A stretch of DNA of 64,000 bases from JAXMAR01 sp046350295. GTDB taxonomy: Bacteria > Planctomycetota > Planctomycetia > Gemmatales > Gemmataceae. The position numbers were made by a program, and so were the translations under genes. Below are positions 41,040 through 50,818 of the stretch, one piece after another; position 1 is the stretch's first letter; the number at the start of each line of letters is the position of its first letter. The stretch is taken from positions 1 through 64,000 of the forward strand of contig JAXMAR010000036.1 in NCBI GenBank assembly GCA_046350295.1, given 5' to 3'. The notes below the pieces were generated by a model. That model did not search any database, was not told the origin of the DNA, and saw only the letters and a program-made list of their open reading frames with translations.

Positions 41040-41610
41040 GGCAGTCTCCTCGGACCGACCACGCCCCTGGGCGCCAAGACGCCGAAAACCGCTTGTTTCC
41101 CGGTGTAATCGCAATTCTCGTGCCCCAGATTCCAGCGACACCAAAGCCGCCAAGGGCGCCGCTCTTATTCGACGTTCTGAGCCGCGCGCTCGAAAAGTCG
41201 CGCCGAAAATGCGGCATTGCGCTGTGCGGAGACGGCCTTCCTGTGCCGCTTCGCACACGCACGACGGACCAGCGCGAAATAGCAGGGGCGTTCCTGGCCG
41301 GAGCTGAAGAGGTTTGCGAAAGCGGAAAGCGGCATCCTCCGCTGCGAAGCCCCGGTTCTTCGATCTGATGGGAGCCCCGACGGAAGATTCGTTGTTCTCC
41401 GACCCGGACACCCGATCTGCAAACTATTCTCGCCGCTCGCCGCAAACCCCGACGCCGCATGACTTAAATGCTTTGCAGCCGATCTGCGACGAATTTGCCG
41501 CCTGCGGCGCTTTGGCGCGCCGCGCGGTCGCGAAGTTGTGGCCTTCCGCGCCTCGGCGTCGTCACGGCCGGCGGAAAGCGCCGGCGGAAAGCGCCGGCGG
41601 AAAGCCGATC
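41040..41610. other. 571-bp region without a supportable gene
   Basis: Several frames are open on both strands but none has a convincing start, domain or codon pattern. The only structure is the 13-bp triple repeat at its right end. Confidence 0.4.
41567..41605. repeat. Three perfect 13-bp tandem repeats (GCCGGCGGAAAGC)
   Basis: Units start at 41567, 41580 and 41593. The array ends 6 bp before the stop codon of the SEC-C protein gene, on its 3' side. Confidence 0.85.
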
Positions 41611-41886
41611 TCACCGCAGGAAGCTTGGCTTCTCCGCCTTGCCGTAGCAGCATTTCTTAAACTTTTTGCCCGGGCCGCACGGGCACGCTTCGTCGCTTTG
41701 CGGTAAGTGATCCAGAAACTCGCTGTATCGAAAGGCGTACCAACCGTAGGTGTCGATCGCATCGGAAACGCGCGGCATGACCGTCTCGTCGCGATCCCAT
41801 GCGCCTGTGAAATAGCTCAGGGCGGCATTGCGGACGAGGAAATCGGGATGGCTCAGCGCGTCCTTGACGCGTTCGCGAATCGACAT
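41611..41886 (-). CDS. SEC-C motif protein
   Basis: 91 residues. An N-terminal helical part ('RERVKDALSHPDFLVRNAAL', HEAT-like) is followed by the SEC-C zinc-binding motif 'CPCGPGKKFKKCCYG' (about 67-81), first known from the SecA C-terminus. Such small proteins are often adaptors binding ribosomes or SecB, or are DNA-linked accessory proteins. The actual partner is unknown. The gene is divergent from the mutase gene. Confidence 0.8.
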   Translation of the reverse strand: MSIRERVKDALSHPDFLVRNAALSYFTGAWDRDETVMPRVSDAIDTYGWYAFRYSEFLDHLPQSDEACPCGPGKKFKKCCYGKAEKPSFLR

Positions 41887-42386
41887 GGCGAGACTTCTTT
41901 CCCGGAACAGCGGGCGACACGCCGTTCACATTACGTCAGTCGCTCACCGCCTTCAACTCTGTGATGTCCGATGGTGATGGCGAATTCTCTGCACTTTCTT
42001 CACGCGCCGCCACGCCCGCCACGCCCGCCACGCCGGTTTGATCTCGGCTTCCCAGCCGTTCGGGGGGCGGCGTGGTACGTCTCGATTGGAGCCGTTCCCA
42101 TTCCCGTTCGCCGACCATGCATCCAGAGAAAAACGCGACATGTCCGAGCGCAGCCAAGGCGCTTGGAGGGATCACCCTCTCCAATCCAGCTCCGGACAAA
42201 TGGGTAGCTACATTGCGAGTTGTGGCTGGCTTTGCGCAAGGCCCGCGGCCAAGCTCGGGCTTTTTTTTGTTGCCAATCGACATACCTGCGAACGGGCGGA
42301 AAGGACATAATGACCAAGTCGAAAAGGTCTGGCGCCACGCGTTGACCGATTCGGCCGCCGCAGAACTCCGAGGCGAGGAAACATCG
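41887..42386. other. 500-bp leader/intergenic region before the mutase gene
   Basis: No gene is supported. It contains a 9-bp repeat (CCACGCCCG, about three copies from 42010) and a terminator-like hairpin at 42241-42268. I looked for a cobalamin riboswitch (B12 box GCCACTG) because the next gene encodes a B12 enzyme, and found none. Confidence 0.45.
42241..42268 (+). terminator. Terminator-like hairpin 119 bp before the mutase start
   Basis: GCCCG (42241-42245) pairs with CGGGC (42256-42260), extended by AAG/CTT with one bulge, and eight T follow. No rightward gene precedes it, so it would end either an unannotated transcript or a mutase leader (attenuation). Confidence 0.4.
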
Positions 42387-44039
<1,653 letters not shown>

Positions 44040-44085
44040 AGTCGCGTCGACACGAAGCGACGGCTCACAGAAGCTGTTCGAGAAA

Positions 44086-44164
44086 GGGAGGGCGAGGCTC
44101 CCGCCGAGCCGCCAGCCAGCGACGAAATCGGCTCGGCAGGAGCCGGCAGGAGCCTCGCCCTCCC
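44086..44164. repeat. Large inverted repeat between convergent genes
   Basis: The left arm GGGAGGGCGAGGCTCC (44086-44101) and the right arm GGAGCCTCGCCCTCCC (44149-44164) match perfectly. Inside these, GCCGAGCCG pairs with CGGCTCGGC, with an extra AGGAGCCGGC on the right. It sits between the mutase and a convergent membrane-protein gene and may block read-through. Confidence 0.75.
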
Positions 44165-44194
44165 GGAAACGGGCCTTTGAAAGCGACTCTCCCC

Positions 44195-44518
44195 TTACGA
44201 CGGCGGCGCGACGTAGCTGCACAGGGTCGACAGGTTCAGGCGTGCCAGCTCCGTCTCGGTGAGCGGCGCCGCGTTCACCGTCGACTTGGCGCCAATCCGC
44301 CGCAGCCCCATGTAGCAGGTCACGATCGCCCACGCGGACGGCACGGTGAGGAACAGCATGCCGGCATGCCCCTGACAGGCGAGCAGAATATTGAGCGCCA
44401 TGAACAGGATGCCATGCGCGATCCCAAGGCGATAGACGGAGTTCAGCCGGCCTTGCGCGACCAGCCAGTTGAGCACCATGCTCAAACCGGAGCCGATGAT
44501 GGACAGTAGCGTGATCAT
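44195..44518 (-). CDS. Small membrane protein, hypothetical
   Basis: 107 residues with three hydrophobic segments ('LLSIIGSGLSMVLNWLVAQG', 'LGIAHGILFMALNILLACQ', 'GMLFLTVPSAWAIVTCYMGL') and a short soluble tail. No family is recognised. GAGGGAAACC precedes the ATG at 44518. Confidence 0.7.
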   Translation of the reverse strand: MITLLSIIGSGLSMVLNWLVAQGRLNSVYRLGIAHGILFMALNILLACQGHAGMLFLTVPSAWAIVTCYMGLRRIGAKSTVNAAPLTETELARLNLSTLCSYVAPPS

Positions 44519-44677
44519 GGTTTCCCTCGGAAGGTAAATGTGGCGAAGGTTGGAGCGCCCTCCAGCGCGAAGCGGGAGGTCCGTCGGCCAACATCTCCTC
44601 TTGGCGCCGCGGCGCGGGTTGTGACCGCGGTATTCGCGTGCGCGTCAATGCACCGATGTCGTTAGGCGGATTCAACC

Positions 44678-44887
44678 ATGGACCAGGACAAACGCCAGCT
44701 CCGCAAGCTCAAGCGCGAAATCAAACGCGCCGGCACGAAACGCCGCCGCCAGTTCCTCAAGCGCAACCTCGCCGACGACCCCGAAGCCGCCCACGAAGCC
44801 GAGTTCGAATTCGACCGCCGCACCTCCACCGGCCTCAACGGCCTCGACCGCGACGCCACCCGCCGGCGGCCCGAGCGCCCGTCCTGA
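44678..44887 (+). CDS. Small basic protein typical of planctomycetes
   Basis: 69 residues, very Arg/Lys-rich ('RQLRKLKREIKRAGTKRRRQ') with a conserved-looking C-terminal half 'LNGLDRDATRRR'. I recognise the pattern from planctomycete genomes as a conserved short protein without known function; nucleic-acid binding is a guess from charge. AGGCGG lies before the ATG. Confidence 0.7.
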   Translation: MDQDKRQLRKLKREIKRAGTKRRRQFLKRNLADDPEAAHEAEFEFDRRTSTGLNGLDRDATRRRPERPS

Positions 44888-44964
44888 GGAACTTGGAACT
44901 GGTAGAATGCCAGAAGTGATTTGGCGGTTCCATCTTGTCCGGAGCCTGTGCGGGAGTGAATCAG

Positions 44965-45180
44965 GTGAAGATTGTCATCAAGTTGACGACCAAGGAAGAG
45001 TTGAAGGCCCTCCCTCTCCTGCTGCGGCATTCTCCCGGCATGGTGCTACCCGGCCGGACCTACGTGCTGTCTGAAGAAGCCGTCAAGGAGTTGCGCAAAG
45101 CGCGGATTCGGTTCCAGGAGATCAGCCGGGAAGGAGCGCCAACCGGCGCACAGGAGGTAGTCGAGGGTGAAAGAATTTGA
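44965..45180 (+). CDS. Small hypothetical protein, first gene of a coupled trio
   Basis: 71 residues from a GTG at 44965, chosen because CGGGAG lies 9 nt upstream; the frame itself opens earlier. It reads 'VKIVIKLTTKEELKALPLLL' and 'GRTYVLSEEAVKELRKARIR'. Its stop overlaps the next gene, which starts at 45167. Small size, overlap and lower GC than its neighbours resemble a toxin-antitoxin or defence accessory unit, but I recognise no family. Confidence 0.6.
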   Translation: MKIVIKLTTKEELKALPLLLRHSPGMVLPGRTYVLSEEAVKELRKARIRFQEISREGAPTGAQEVVEGERI

Positions 45181-45274
45181 TCTCTTCATCCCGCTGTTTC
45201 ACAACGACGGGCGCCCCATCGATCCGCGACTCTTCACGCGGCTACAGAAAAAGCTGTTGGATTCGAAGGGATGA
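45167..45274 (+). CDS. N-terminal half of a split small protein
   Basis: 35 residues from a GTG at 45167 ('VKEFDLFIPLFHNDGRPIDP'), overlapping the previous gene by 14 bp. I recall this sequence as the start of a roughly 100-residue planctomycete or cyanobacterial protein whose second half matches the next frame. The TGA at 45272 overlaps the ATG of the second half (ATGA). It is therefore either a one-base frameshift in a single gene or two coupled half-proteins. Confidence 0.55.
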   Translation: MKEFDLFIPLFHNDGRPIDPRLFTRLQKKLLDSKG

Positions 45275-45474
45275 CCTTCTTTCCTCAACCGAACAAAGGG
45301 TTTTGGACGATGGGAGAGGCTCTGTTCCAAGACGAAATCGTGATCGACCGTGTACTCGCGAAAGATGCGAGACTCGCCAAAAGGTTCCTCGCCAAGCTCA
45401 AGCGCTGGCTGAAAGAAAAACTGGAGCAGGAGGACATCCTCATCATCCAGCGCACGGTTGACGTTCTTGACTGA
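45271..45474 (+). CDS. C-terminal half of a split small protein
   Basis: 67 residues, 'MTFFPQPNKGFWTMGEALFQ' followed by 'DEIVIDRVLAKDARLAKRFL' and a Lys/Glu-rich helix. In related proteins, as I recall, this continues directly from the sequence of the preceding 35-residue frame. The start overlaps the preceding stop (ATGA), which could allow reinitiation. It ends 12 bp before recD2. Confidence 0.6.
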   Translation: MTFFPQPNKGFWTMGEALFQDEIVIDRVLAKDARLAKRFLAKLKRWLKEKLEQEDILIIQRTVDVLD

Positions 45475-45486
45475 CTCGAGCACGTC

Positions 45487-47670
45487 ATGAGCGAATCCAT
45501 CTCCGGCACGATCGAGCGCGTCACCTTCCATAACCCGGAAAACGGCTTCGCCGTCCTGCGCGTCCAGGCCAAGGGCCGGCGCCATCTCGTCACCGTCGTC
45601 GGCCAGGCCCCGCGCGTCGTCGCCGGCGAATACCTCGAAGCCGAGGGCGCCTGGCAGCGCGACCCGGAGCACGGCGATCAGTTCAAGGCGACCACCCTCC
45701 GCACCATGGCCCCCAGCAGCGCCCAAGGCATCGAAAAGTACCTCGGCAGCGGCCTCGTCAAAGGCATCGGCCCCCATTACGCCAAGAAGATCGTCGACGT
45801 CTTCGGCGCCAAGACCCTCGAGGTTATCGACCAGAGCCCCACCTTCCTCAAGGAGATCCGCGGCATCGGGCCGCGCCGGATTCAGCAAATCCGCCAGAGC
45901 TGGCATCAGCAGAAAGTGGTGCGCGACATTCTCGTGTTCCTGCAAACGCACGGGTTGGGGACGGCCCGCGCCGTCCGCATCTACAAGACGTACGGCGACA
46001 AGGCCCTCGACATCGTCCGCGCCAACCCCTACCGCCTCGCCGACGATATCTGGGGCATCGGCTTCGCCACCGCCGACGAACTCGCCAGGAAGCTCGGCAT
46101 CGACCCCAACTCGATGCAGCGCGCCCAGGCCGCCCTGCGACATCTCCTCAAGGAGGCGAGTCACCAGGGACACTGCGCCCTTCCCCAGGACGAACTGCTG
46201 GAGAAGACCGGCCAGCTCACCGCCATCAGAGGCGAAACGATCCGCGCCGGCCTCGCCGATTTCGTCGAGAAGAAGGAGTTGATGCGCGAGACGGAGGTGA
46301 CGACGGAGGCGTGGATCTACCTGCGGCCTCTCTATCACGCCGAGGTCAACGTCGCGAAAACGTTGCGCGAAGTGCTGGAGGGACGGCATCCGCTCGCCGG
46401 CATCGACGTCGAACGCGCCCTGGCCTGGGTGCAGGAACGGATGCGGATCGACCTCGCTCTCGGGCAGCGCGAGGCGATACGCCAGGCGGTGACACGGAAA
46501 GCGCTGATCATCACCGGCGGCCCGGGCGTCGGCAAGACGACGCTCGTTCGCGGCATCCTCGATATCCTGCTCGCCAAGAAACTCAAATGCAGGCTCGCCG
46601 CCCCGACCGGCCGCGCCGCCAAGCGCCTCAGCGAAAGCACCGGCCAGGACGCGTGTACCATCCATCGCCTGCTCGAGTACGACCACGGCGGCCCGCGCAA
46701 GGACGCCGAGCATCCGCTCGATCTCGATGTCCTCATCGTCGACGAAGTCTCGATGATCGACATCCTCCTCCTCAACCAGCTCCTCCGCGCCCTGCCCGCC
46801 AAGGCCTGCCTGCTCCTCGTCGGCGACGCCGATCAGCTCCCCTCCGTCGGCCCCGGCCAGGTCCTCGCCGACCTCATCGCCTCGCGTACGGTCCCTGTCG
46901 TCCGCCTGACCGAGATCTTCCGCCAGGCGCAGGACTCCGGCATCATCCAGGCGGCGCACGCCATCCTCGCCGGGCGCTCGCCCCCCGCCGCCCCGCCCGA
47001 CCGCCTCGCCGATTTCTATTTCATCGAAGTCGACGACCCGCCCGTCATCCTCGAGCGCATCCTGCAGCTCATCCAGGAGCGCATCCCCGCGCGCTTCGGC
47101 CTCGACCCCTTCCGCGACGTGCAAATCCTGACGCCGATGAACCGCACGGAGCTGGGCGTCCTCAACCTCAACCAGAAGCTGCAAGCCGCCCTCAACCCGC
47201 CCGACGAGGAAACCCCCGAAGTCCAGCGCTTCGGCGTGACCTTTCGCGTCGGCGACAAGGTGTTGCAAACCGTCAACAACTACGACAAGCAGGTCTTCAA
47301 CGGCGACGTCGGCCGCGTCAAGAAGATCGACCCCGACGACCAGGAACTGACCGTTGATTTCGACGGGCAGCTCGTGCCGTACGACTTCGAGGAGCTGGAC
47401 GAGCTGTCTCTGGCGTACGCCTTGACGATCCACAAGTCGCAGGGGAGCGAGTATCCGGTCGTGGTCATGCCGCTGCACACGCAGCACTTCGTCATGCTCC
47501 AGCGCAACCTCATCTACACCGGCGTGACGCGCGGCAAGAAGCTCGTGGTCGTCATCGGCAGCCGGAAGGCGCTGGAGATGGCCGTCAGGCGGGCGGAGAC
47601 GCGGCGGCGCTACACGGCGCTGGCGGCGCGGTTGAAAGATGGGCGCGATATCGGCGAGGAGACGAACTAG
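45487..47670 (+). CDS. recD2: RecD2-type ATP-dependent DNA helicase
   Basis: 727 residues, the normal length for RecD2. An N-terminal OB domain ('GTIERVTFHNPENGFAVLRV') and helix-hairpin-helix motifs ('LVKGIGPHYAKKIVDVFG', 'IRGIGPRRIQQI') precede the SF1B helicase core. Walker A is 'GGPGVGKTTL' (about 344-353), motif II 'IVDEVSMID', motif III 'LVGDADQLPSVGPGQVL', motif IV-like 'TEIFRQAQ', and motifs V-VI 'ALTIHKSQGSEYPVVVMPL' and 'LIYTGVTRGKKLVVVIG'. RecD2 is a 5'-3' helicase acting in replication fork and repair processes without RecBC. Its stop codon shares CTAG with the convergent endonuclease gene. Confidence 0.95.
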   Translation: MSESISGTIERVTFHNPENGFAVLRVQAKGRRHLVTVVGQAPRVVAGEYLEAEGAWQRDPEHGDQFKATTLRTMAPSSAQGIEKYLGSGLVKGIGPHYAKKIVDVFGAKTLEVIDQSPTFLKEIRGIGPRRIQQIRQSWHQQKVVRDILVFLQTHGLGTARAVRIYKTYGDKALDIVRANPYRLADDIWGIGFATADELARKLGIDPNSMQRAQAALRHLLKEASHQGHCALPQDELLEKTGQLTAIRGETIRAGLADFVEKKELMRETEVTTEAWIYLRPLYHAEVNVAKTLREVLEGRHPLAGIDVERALAWVQERMRIDLALGQREAIRQAVTRKALIITGGPGVGKTTLVRGILDILLAKKLKCRLAAPTGRAAKRLSESTGQDACTIHRLLEYDHGGPRKDAEHPLDLDVLIVDEVSMIDILLLNQLLRALPAKACLLLVGDADQLPSVGPGQVLADLIASRTVPVVRLTEIFRQAQDSGIIQAAHAILAGRSPPAAPPDRLADFYFIEVDDPPVILERILQLIQERIPARFGLDPFRDVQILTPMNRTELGVLNLNQKLQAALNPPDEETPEVQRFGVTFRVGDKVLQTVNNYDKQVFNGDVGRVKKIDPDDQELTVDFDGQLVPYDFEELDELSLAYALTIHKSQGSEYPVVVMPLHTQHFVMLQRNLIYTGVTRGKKLVVVIGSRKALEMAVRRAETRRRYTALAARLKDGRDIGEETN

Positions 47671-48341
47671 AACGGCGCTATTCGCTTCCGCTTCGCGGAG
47701 CGGAACCACTCGACCGCCTCCAAAAAGTCGTCGGTCCAATCCGCGTTCACATCCATCGCCACGGGTTGATATTTGCCAATGTTCTTGCGGTGGTTCGGAT
47801 CGGGAAGGAGCCAACCCGCGATGGTATATCTGAATCGGTCCCAGTGCCGGGTTGCTGGAAACAGGGAAACGGCCAGTATGTCGAATTCACCAAAGCGGTA
47901 CGGGCGTGTCTGTTCGCCCTTCTTGACACCACCTCGCGTTTTCTGCGTTTCAACGACGTAGGATCGCCTGCCTGCCCTTTCCCTTACCCAGGGCTGCTGC
48001 TCCTTGCTTCTCTGCAGTTTCACTTGGACGCGCACGCTCCCACGGGCATCCTCGAGAAGCACATCGAAGGAGGGATTGCCGACGGTCGGGGTGACTTGGA
48101 AACCATCGAGCTTGGATGCGACCTCGATATTGAACGCCGCTTCGGCGATCACGCCCTTTAGCATCGGACGGGTGAGTTCCCCGCTGAGGTGGATGGCCTC
48201 CAGGATGAGCTCGGCTTTAGCGCAGAAAAGCTCTTCGATCGGGTGGGCTGGCAAGCGACTCTGGAGGTAACGAAGACTCTCGGCGCGTTCCTCCGCAGTG
48301 CAGATGTCCAGCAGCTTTTTGATCTCATCTACGCGCGTCAT
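47667..48341 (-). CDS. Putative type II restriction endonuclease
   Basis: 224 residues. A PD-(D/E)xK-like core can be read: a helix with Glu67 ('VIAEAAFNIEV'), then 'NPSFDVLLEDA' with Asp93, and 'SVRVQVKLQR' with Q106-V-K108. The protein would cut the site protected by the neighbouring methyltransferase. It starts with an ATGA overlap on the HTH gene, so the two are translationally coupled and oppose the methyltransferase gene. Family assignment rests on these motifs and the operon context, not on a recognised named enzyme. The recognition site is unknown. Confidence 0.75.
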   Translation of the reverse strand: MTRVDEIKKLLDICTAEERAESLRYLQSRLPAHPIEELFCAKAELILEAIHLSGELTRPMLKGVIAEAAFNIEVASKLDGFQVTPTVGNPSFDVLLEDARGSVRVQVKLQRSKEQQPWVRERAGRRSYVVETQKTRGGVKKGEQTRPYRFGEFDILAVSLFPATRHWDRFRYTIAGWLLPDPNHRKNIGKYQPVAMDVNADWTDDFLEAVEWFRSAKRKRIAPF

Positions 48342-48547
48342 TTCTCGGCGTCCGACTTGGGGCGTCCCGGATTGCCGGGTTGGTAGGAGAGGACGTCGGA
48401 TTTTCGGACCAGCCGGTGGCCGCCGAGCACAAGCGTGCGCAGACGGCCTTTTCGAACCAGTTTCGCAATGGCCTGACGAGTAACGTTGCGAAGACGCGCC
48501 GCCTCGCTTTGCGAAATCCAGTCGTCCGGGGAAAGCCGTTTGCCCAT
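48338..48547 (-). CDS. Excisionase/MerR-type HTH protein of the restriction-modification locus
   Basis: 69 residues with a winged-helix fold: 'WISQSEAARLRNVTRQAIAK' followed by the basic wing 'GRLRTLVLGGHRLVRKSDV'. It precedes and overlaps the endonuclease gene (ATGA), the position of a controller (C) protein, although it belongs to the excisionase-like HTH class instead of the usual XRE-type C proteins. A palindrome lies 8 bp upstream of its ATG. No Shine-Dalgarno is seen, so translation may be leaderless. Regulation of its own promoter and that of the methyltransferase is inferred. Confidence 0.8.
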   Translation of the reverse strand: MGKRLSPDDWISQSEAARLRNVTRQAIAKLVRKGRLRTLVLGGHRLVRKSDVLSYQPGNPGRPKSDAEK

Positions 48548-48554
48548 GAAAAAT

Positions 48555-48571
48555 GGTTGACAGTGTTAACC
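48555..48571. promoter_or_regulatory. Operator-like 17-bp palindrome
   Basis: GGTTGACAGTGTTAACC is symmetric about its central G except for one position on each side (purine/pyrimidine change). It covers the -35 box of the methyltransferase promoter and lies next to the HTH start codon, making it the obvious binding site candidate for the HTH protein. Confidence 0.6.
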
Positions 48572-48585
48572 TATTCCATTAGAAT
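48557..48585 (+). promoter_or_regulatory. Sigma-70-type promoter of the methyltransferase gene
   Basis: TTGACA (48557-48562), a 17-bp spacer and TAGAAT (48580-48585) are close to consensus. They lie 49 bp before the TTG start of the methyltransferase. The region is much more AT-rich than its surroundings. Confidence 0.7.
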
Positions 48586-48633
48586 CGCAATCTGATACCC
48601 TGTGCAGAACGAGTACTCGCGAGGGAGCGTTCC

Positions 48634-49611
48634 TTGAACAAGCTGGACCGGAAGCCTGCACGTCCCAATCTGGCGCTTTTCGATCAGGACCGCAAACCCA
48701 AATTGGCGCTTGACGGGCTCGCTCCCTATTACAGCACATCGCTCGGGGACGCATACTTGGCCGACTCGCTGGCCGTCTTGCGGGCTCTGCCGGACCATTC
48801 GGTCAATTTGGTCCTCACGTCTCCGCCGTATGCGCTTCACTTCAAGAAAGAATATGGAAACGCGGACAAGGCCGCGTACGTGGAGTGGTTTCTGCCCTTC
48901 GCGGCGCAGATTCTCCGTGTTTTGAGCGATGACGGCAGCTTCGTGCTCAACATCGGCGGGAGCTACAATCCACGGGTCCCGACTCGCTCGCTGTACCACT
49001 TCAAGTTGCTGATCGCCTTGGTCGAGCGTGTCGGATTTCACCTGGCCCAGGAGTGCTTCTGGTTCAATCCCGCCAAGATGCCGATGCCCGCCGAATGGGT
49101 CACTGTCCGTCGGATACGCGTCAAGGATGCCGTCGAGTACGTTTGGTGGCTGTCGAAAACGCCCTGGCCAAAAGCCGACAACCGGGCTGTTCTGCGCGCG
49201 TACAGCAAGGACATGGAACGATTGAACAAAAAAGGCTTGCGGCGCACGACGCGGCCGTCCGGCCACAATGTGAAGCCCAGCTTTTCGAAGGTCGACTCCG
49301 GCGGCTCCATTCCGCCAAACCTCGTGGAAGATCTCGTTGCCGACGATCTGCTGAGGTTCGGCAACAACGCTGCAAACGACCCCTACACCGAACGCTGCAA
49401 GGAAAATGGGATCAAGATTCATCCCGCGCGATTTCCCGCCGCCCTTCCAGAGTTTTTCTTGAAGCTCCTGACCGAGCCCGAGGATGTCGTGCTCGATCCG
49501 TTCGCTGGATCCAACACAACAGGCAGCGTCGCGGAACGGCTGTACCGACGGTGGATCGCTGTTGAAAAAGTCGAAGAATACCTTGCTGCAAGCAAGTTCA
49601 GGTTTGACTGA
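48634..49611 (+). CDS. Site-specific DNA methyltransferase (N4-cytosine/N6-adenine, beta class)
   Basis: 325 residues from a TTG at 48634 with GAGGGAG 6 nt upstream. Catalytic motif IV is 'TSPPY' (62-66), which favours N4-cytosine methylation. The AdoMet-binding motif I 'LDPFAGSNTTG' (about 287-297) lies C-terminal to it, so this is the beta class. A target-recognition region lies between them (about 130-260). It forms a divergent pair with the HTH-endonuclease operon, a complete type II restriction-modification system. GC is visibly lower than in the flanking housekeeping genes, suggesting transfer. Confidence 0.92.
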   Translation: MNKLDRKPARPNLALFDQDRKPKLALDGLAPYYSTSLGDAYLADSLAVLRALPDHSVNLVLTSPPYALHFKKEYGNADKAAYVEWFLPFAAQILRVLSDDGSFVLNIGGSYNPRVPTRSLYHFKLLIALVERVGFHLAQECFWFNPAKMPMPAEWVTVRRIRVKDAVEYVWWLSKTPWPKADNRAVLRAYSKDMERLNKKGLRRTTRPSGHNVKPSFSKVDSGGSIPPNLVEDLVADDLLRFGNNAANDPYTERCKENGIKIHPARFPAALPEFFLKLLTEPEDVVLDPFAGSNTTGSVAERLYRRWIAVEKVEEYLAASKFRFD

Positions 49612-49654
49612 ACTGCTGTGGTTGACCGAACCAGTCGAGCTCACAGGAACTGAC

Positions 49655-50128
49655 ATGGCCGAGTTGAAGACCAAGCCCACCGCCGTCAGCGTCCACGACT
49701 TCTTGAGCGCCGTCGCCGACGAGCAGAAGCGCGCCGACGCCTTCACCCTTCTCGAGATGATGACCGATATCACCGGCGAGACACCCAAGATGTGGGGCCC
49801 CTCCATCGTCGGCTTCGGCCAGTATCACTACGTTTACGACAGCGGCCACGAAGGGGACTGCTGCCTCACCGGCTTCTCCCCGCGCAAGGACGCGCTGACG
49901 CTCTACCTTTACGCCGGCCTGGAGCAGCGTTTCGCCGCGGAGCTCAAGGCGCTCGGCAAGGTGAAGACCGGCAAGGGTTGCCTGTACATCAAGAAGCTCG
50001 CGGACGTCGACCTGAACGTTCTGCGCGGCATGATCCGCGCGAGCATCGCCCAGCTGAAGAAGCTGTCCAAGCCGAAGGCGAAGGAAGAGAAAGCGAAGCC
50101 GGCCAGGAAGAGCCGTAAGAAGACCTGA
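49655..50128 (+). CDS. DUF1801 (YdhG-like) domain protein
   Basis: 157 residues from the ATG at 49655 after CAGGAACTGAC. The sequence matches the DUF1801 pattern: 'VHDFLSAVADEQKRADAFTL', 'MWGPSIVGFGQYHYVYDSG', 'LTGFSPRKDALTLYLYAGLE' and 'GKGCLYIKKLADVDLNVL'. A Lys/Ala/Pro-rich C-terminal tail is added. The domain is related to frataxin-like folds, but its biochemical role is unknown. It is probably cytoplasmic. Confidence 0.88.
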   Translation: MAELKTKPTAVSVHDFLSAVADEQKRADAFTLLEMMTDITGETPKMWGPSIVGFGQYHYVYDSGHEGDCCLTGFSPRKDALTLYLYAGLEQRFAAELKALGKVKTGKGCLYIKKLADVDLNVLRGMIRASIAQLKKLSKPKAKEEKAKPARKSRKKT

Positions 50129-50143
50129 TTTCGTGGAGAGCCC

Positions 50144-50650
50144 ATGGCCGTCCCGCCGCCGCTACCCGAAAACGTCGAGCTGGGCCCGTTGCCGCGGCCG
50201 CAGATCGGCCCGTTCCTCACCCTCGGGGTCGACAAGGACGCGGACATCGAAACGATCGAGGCCGCCTGGGCCCAGCGTCTCATCTGGGCACGGAAGAACC
50301 TCATCTCCATTCCCCTCGAAGACATCAACTGGGCGCGCGACGCTCTCAAAGATCCCGAAAAACGCACCCGCTCCGATGCCGGCAGCCTGAACCTCGAAAC
50401 GACCGACGGCTTCCTTCAGGCTCTGCGCAAACGTTTCCAGGGCAAGGATCCGGACACGGGCAGCTGCAAGCCGATCGACGTCGAGAAATCCCTCGCCAAC
50501 TACCTCCCTCCCACCCCCGTCCCGGAAATCGACCAGGTGCGGCAAACGCTGCCCGTCCCGGTAATCCCCACGGAAGTCCCGGCCGTCCCCCTCATGCTGC
50601 AGGAAGCGTTGCAGGCGGAACTCGATCCCTGGGACTCCATCCCCCATTAG
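50144..50650 (+). CDS. Hypothetical protein with J-domain-like N-terminus
   Basis: 168 residues. After a Pro-rich start, 'FLTLGVDKDADIETIEAAWA' and 'ISIPLEDINWARDALKDPEK' look like a degenerate DnaJ-type helical domain without the HPD motif. The C-terminal half is Pro/Val-rich and probably disordered. The gene lies 15 bp after the DUF1801 gene, so they are likely co-transcribed. No function is assigned. Confidence 0.65.
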   Translation: MAVPPPLPENVELGPLPRPQIGPFLTLGVDKDADIETIEAAWAQRLIWARKNLISIPLEDINWARDALKDPEKRTRSDAGSLNLETTDGFLQALRKRFQGKDPDTGSCKPIDVEKSLANYLPPTPVPEIDQVRQTLPVPVIPTEVPAVPLMLQEALQAELDPWDSIPH

Positions 50651-50818
50651 TTCTCAAAACCGGCTTCGTCTCTCGGAGTCTTGAGATGCCGCTTTGACGT
50701 TGCCCGCTCGCTCGGACGCATGGGACAATCGGAATGGAGTCGCGCTAAGGACCCGGATGCCAAGGAGATTGTGACGCGGCTAGATTGATGGTGGGTTCCA
50801 TTGCTTTTTGGTGATGCG

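Noticed and set aside
41093..41460. Possible small genes in the 41.0-41.6 kb gap
   Set aside because: Frames on both strands lack ribosome sites, recognisable motifs and consistent codon use.
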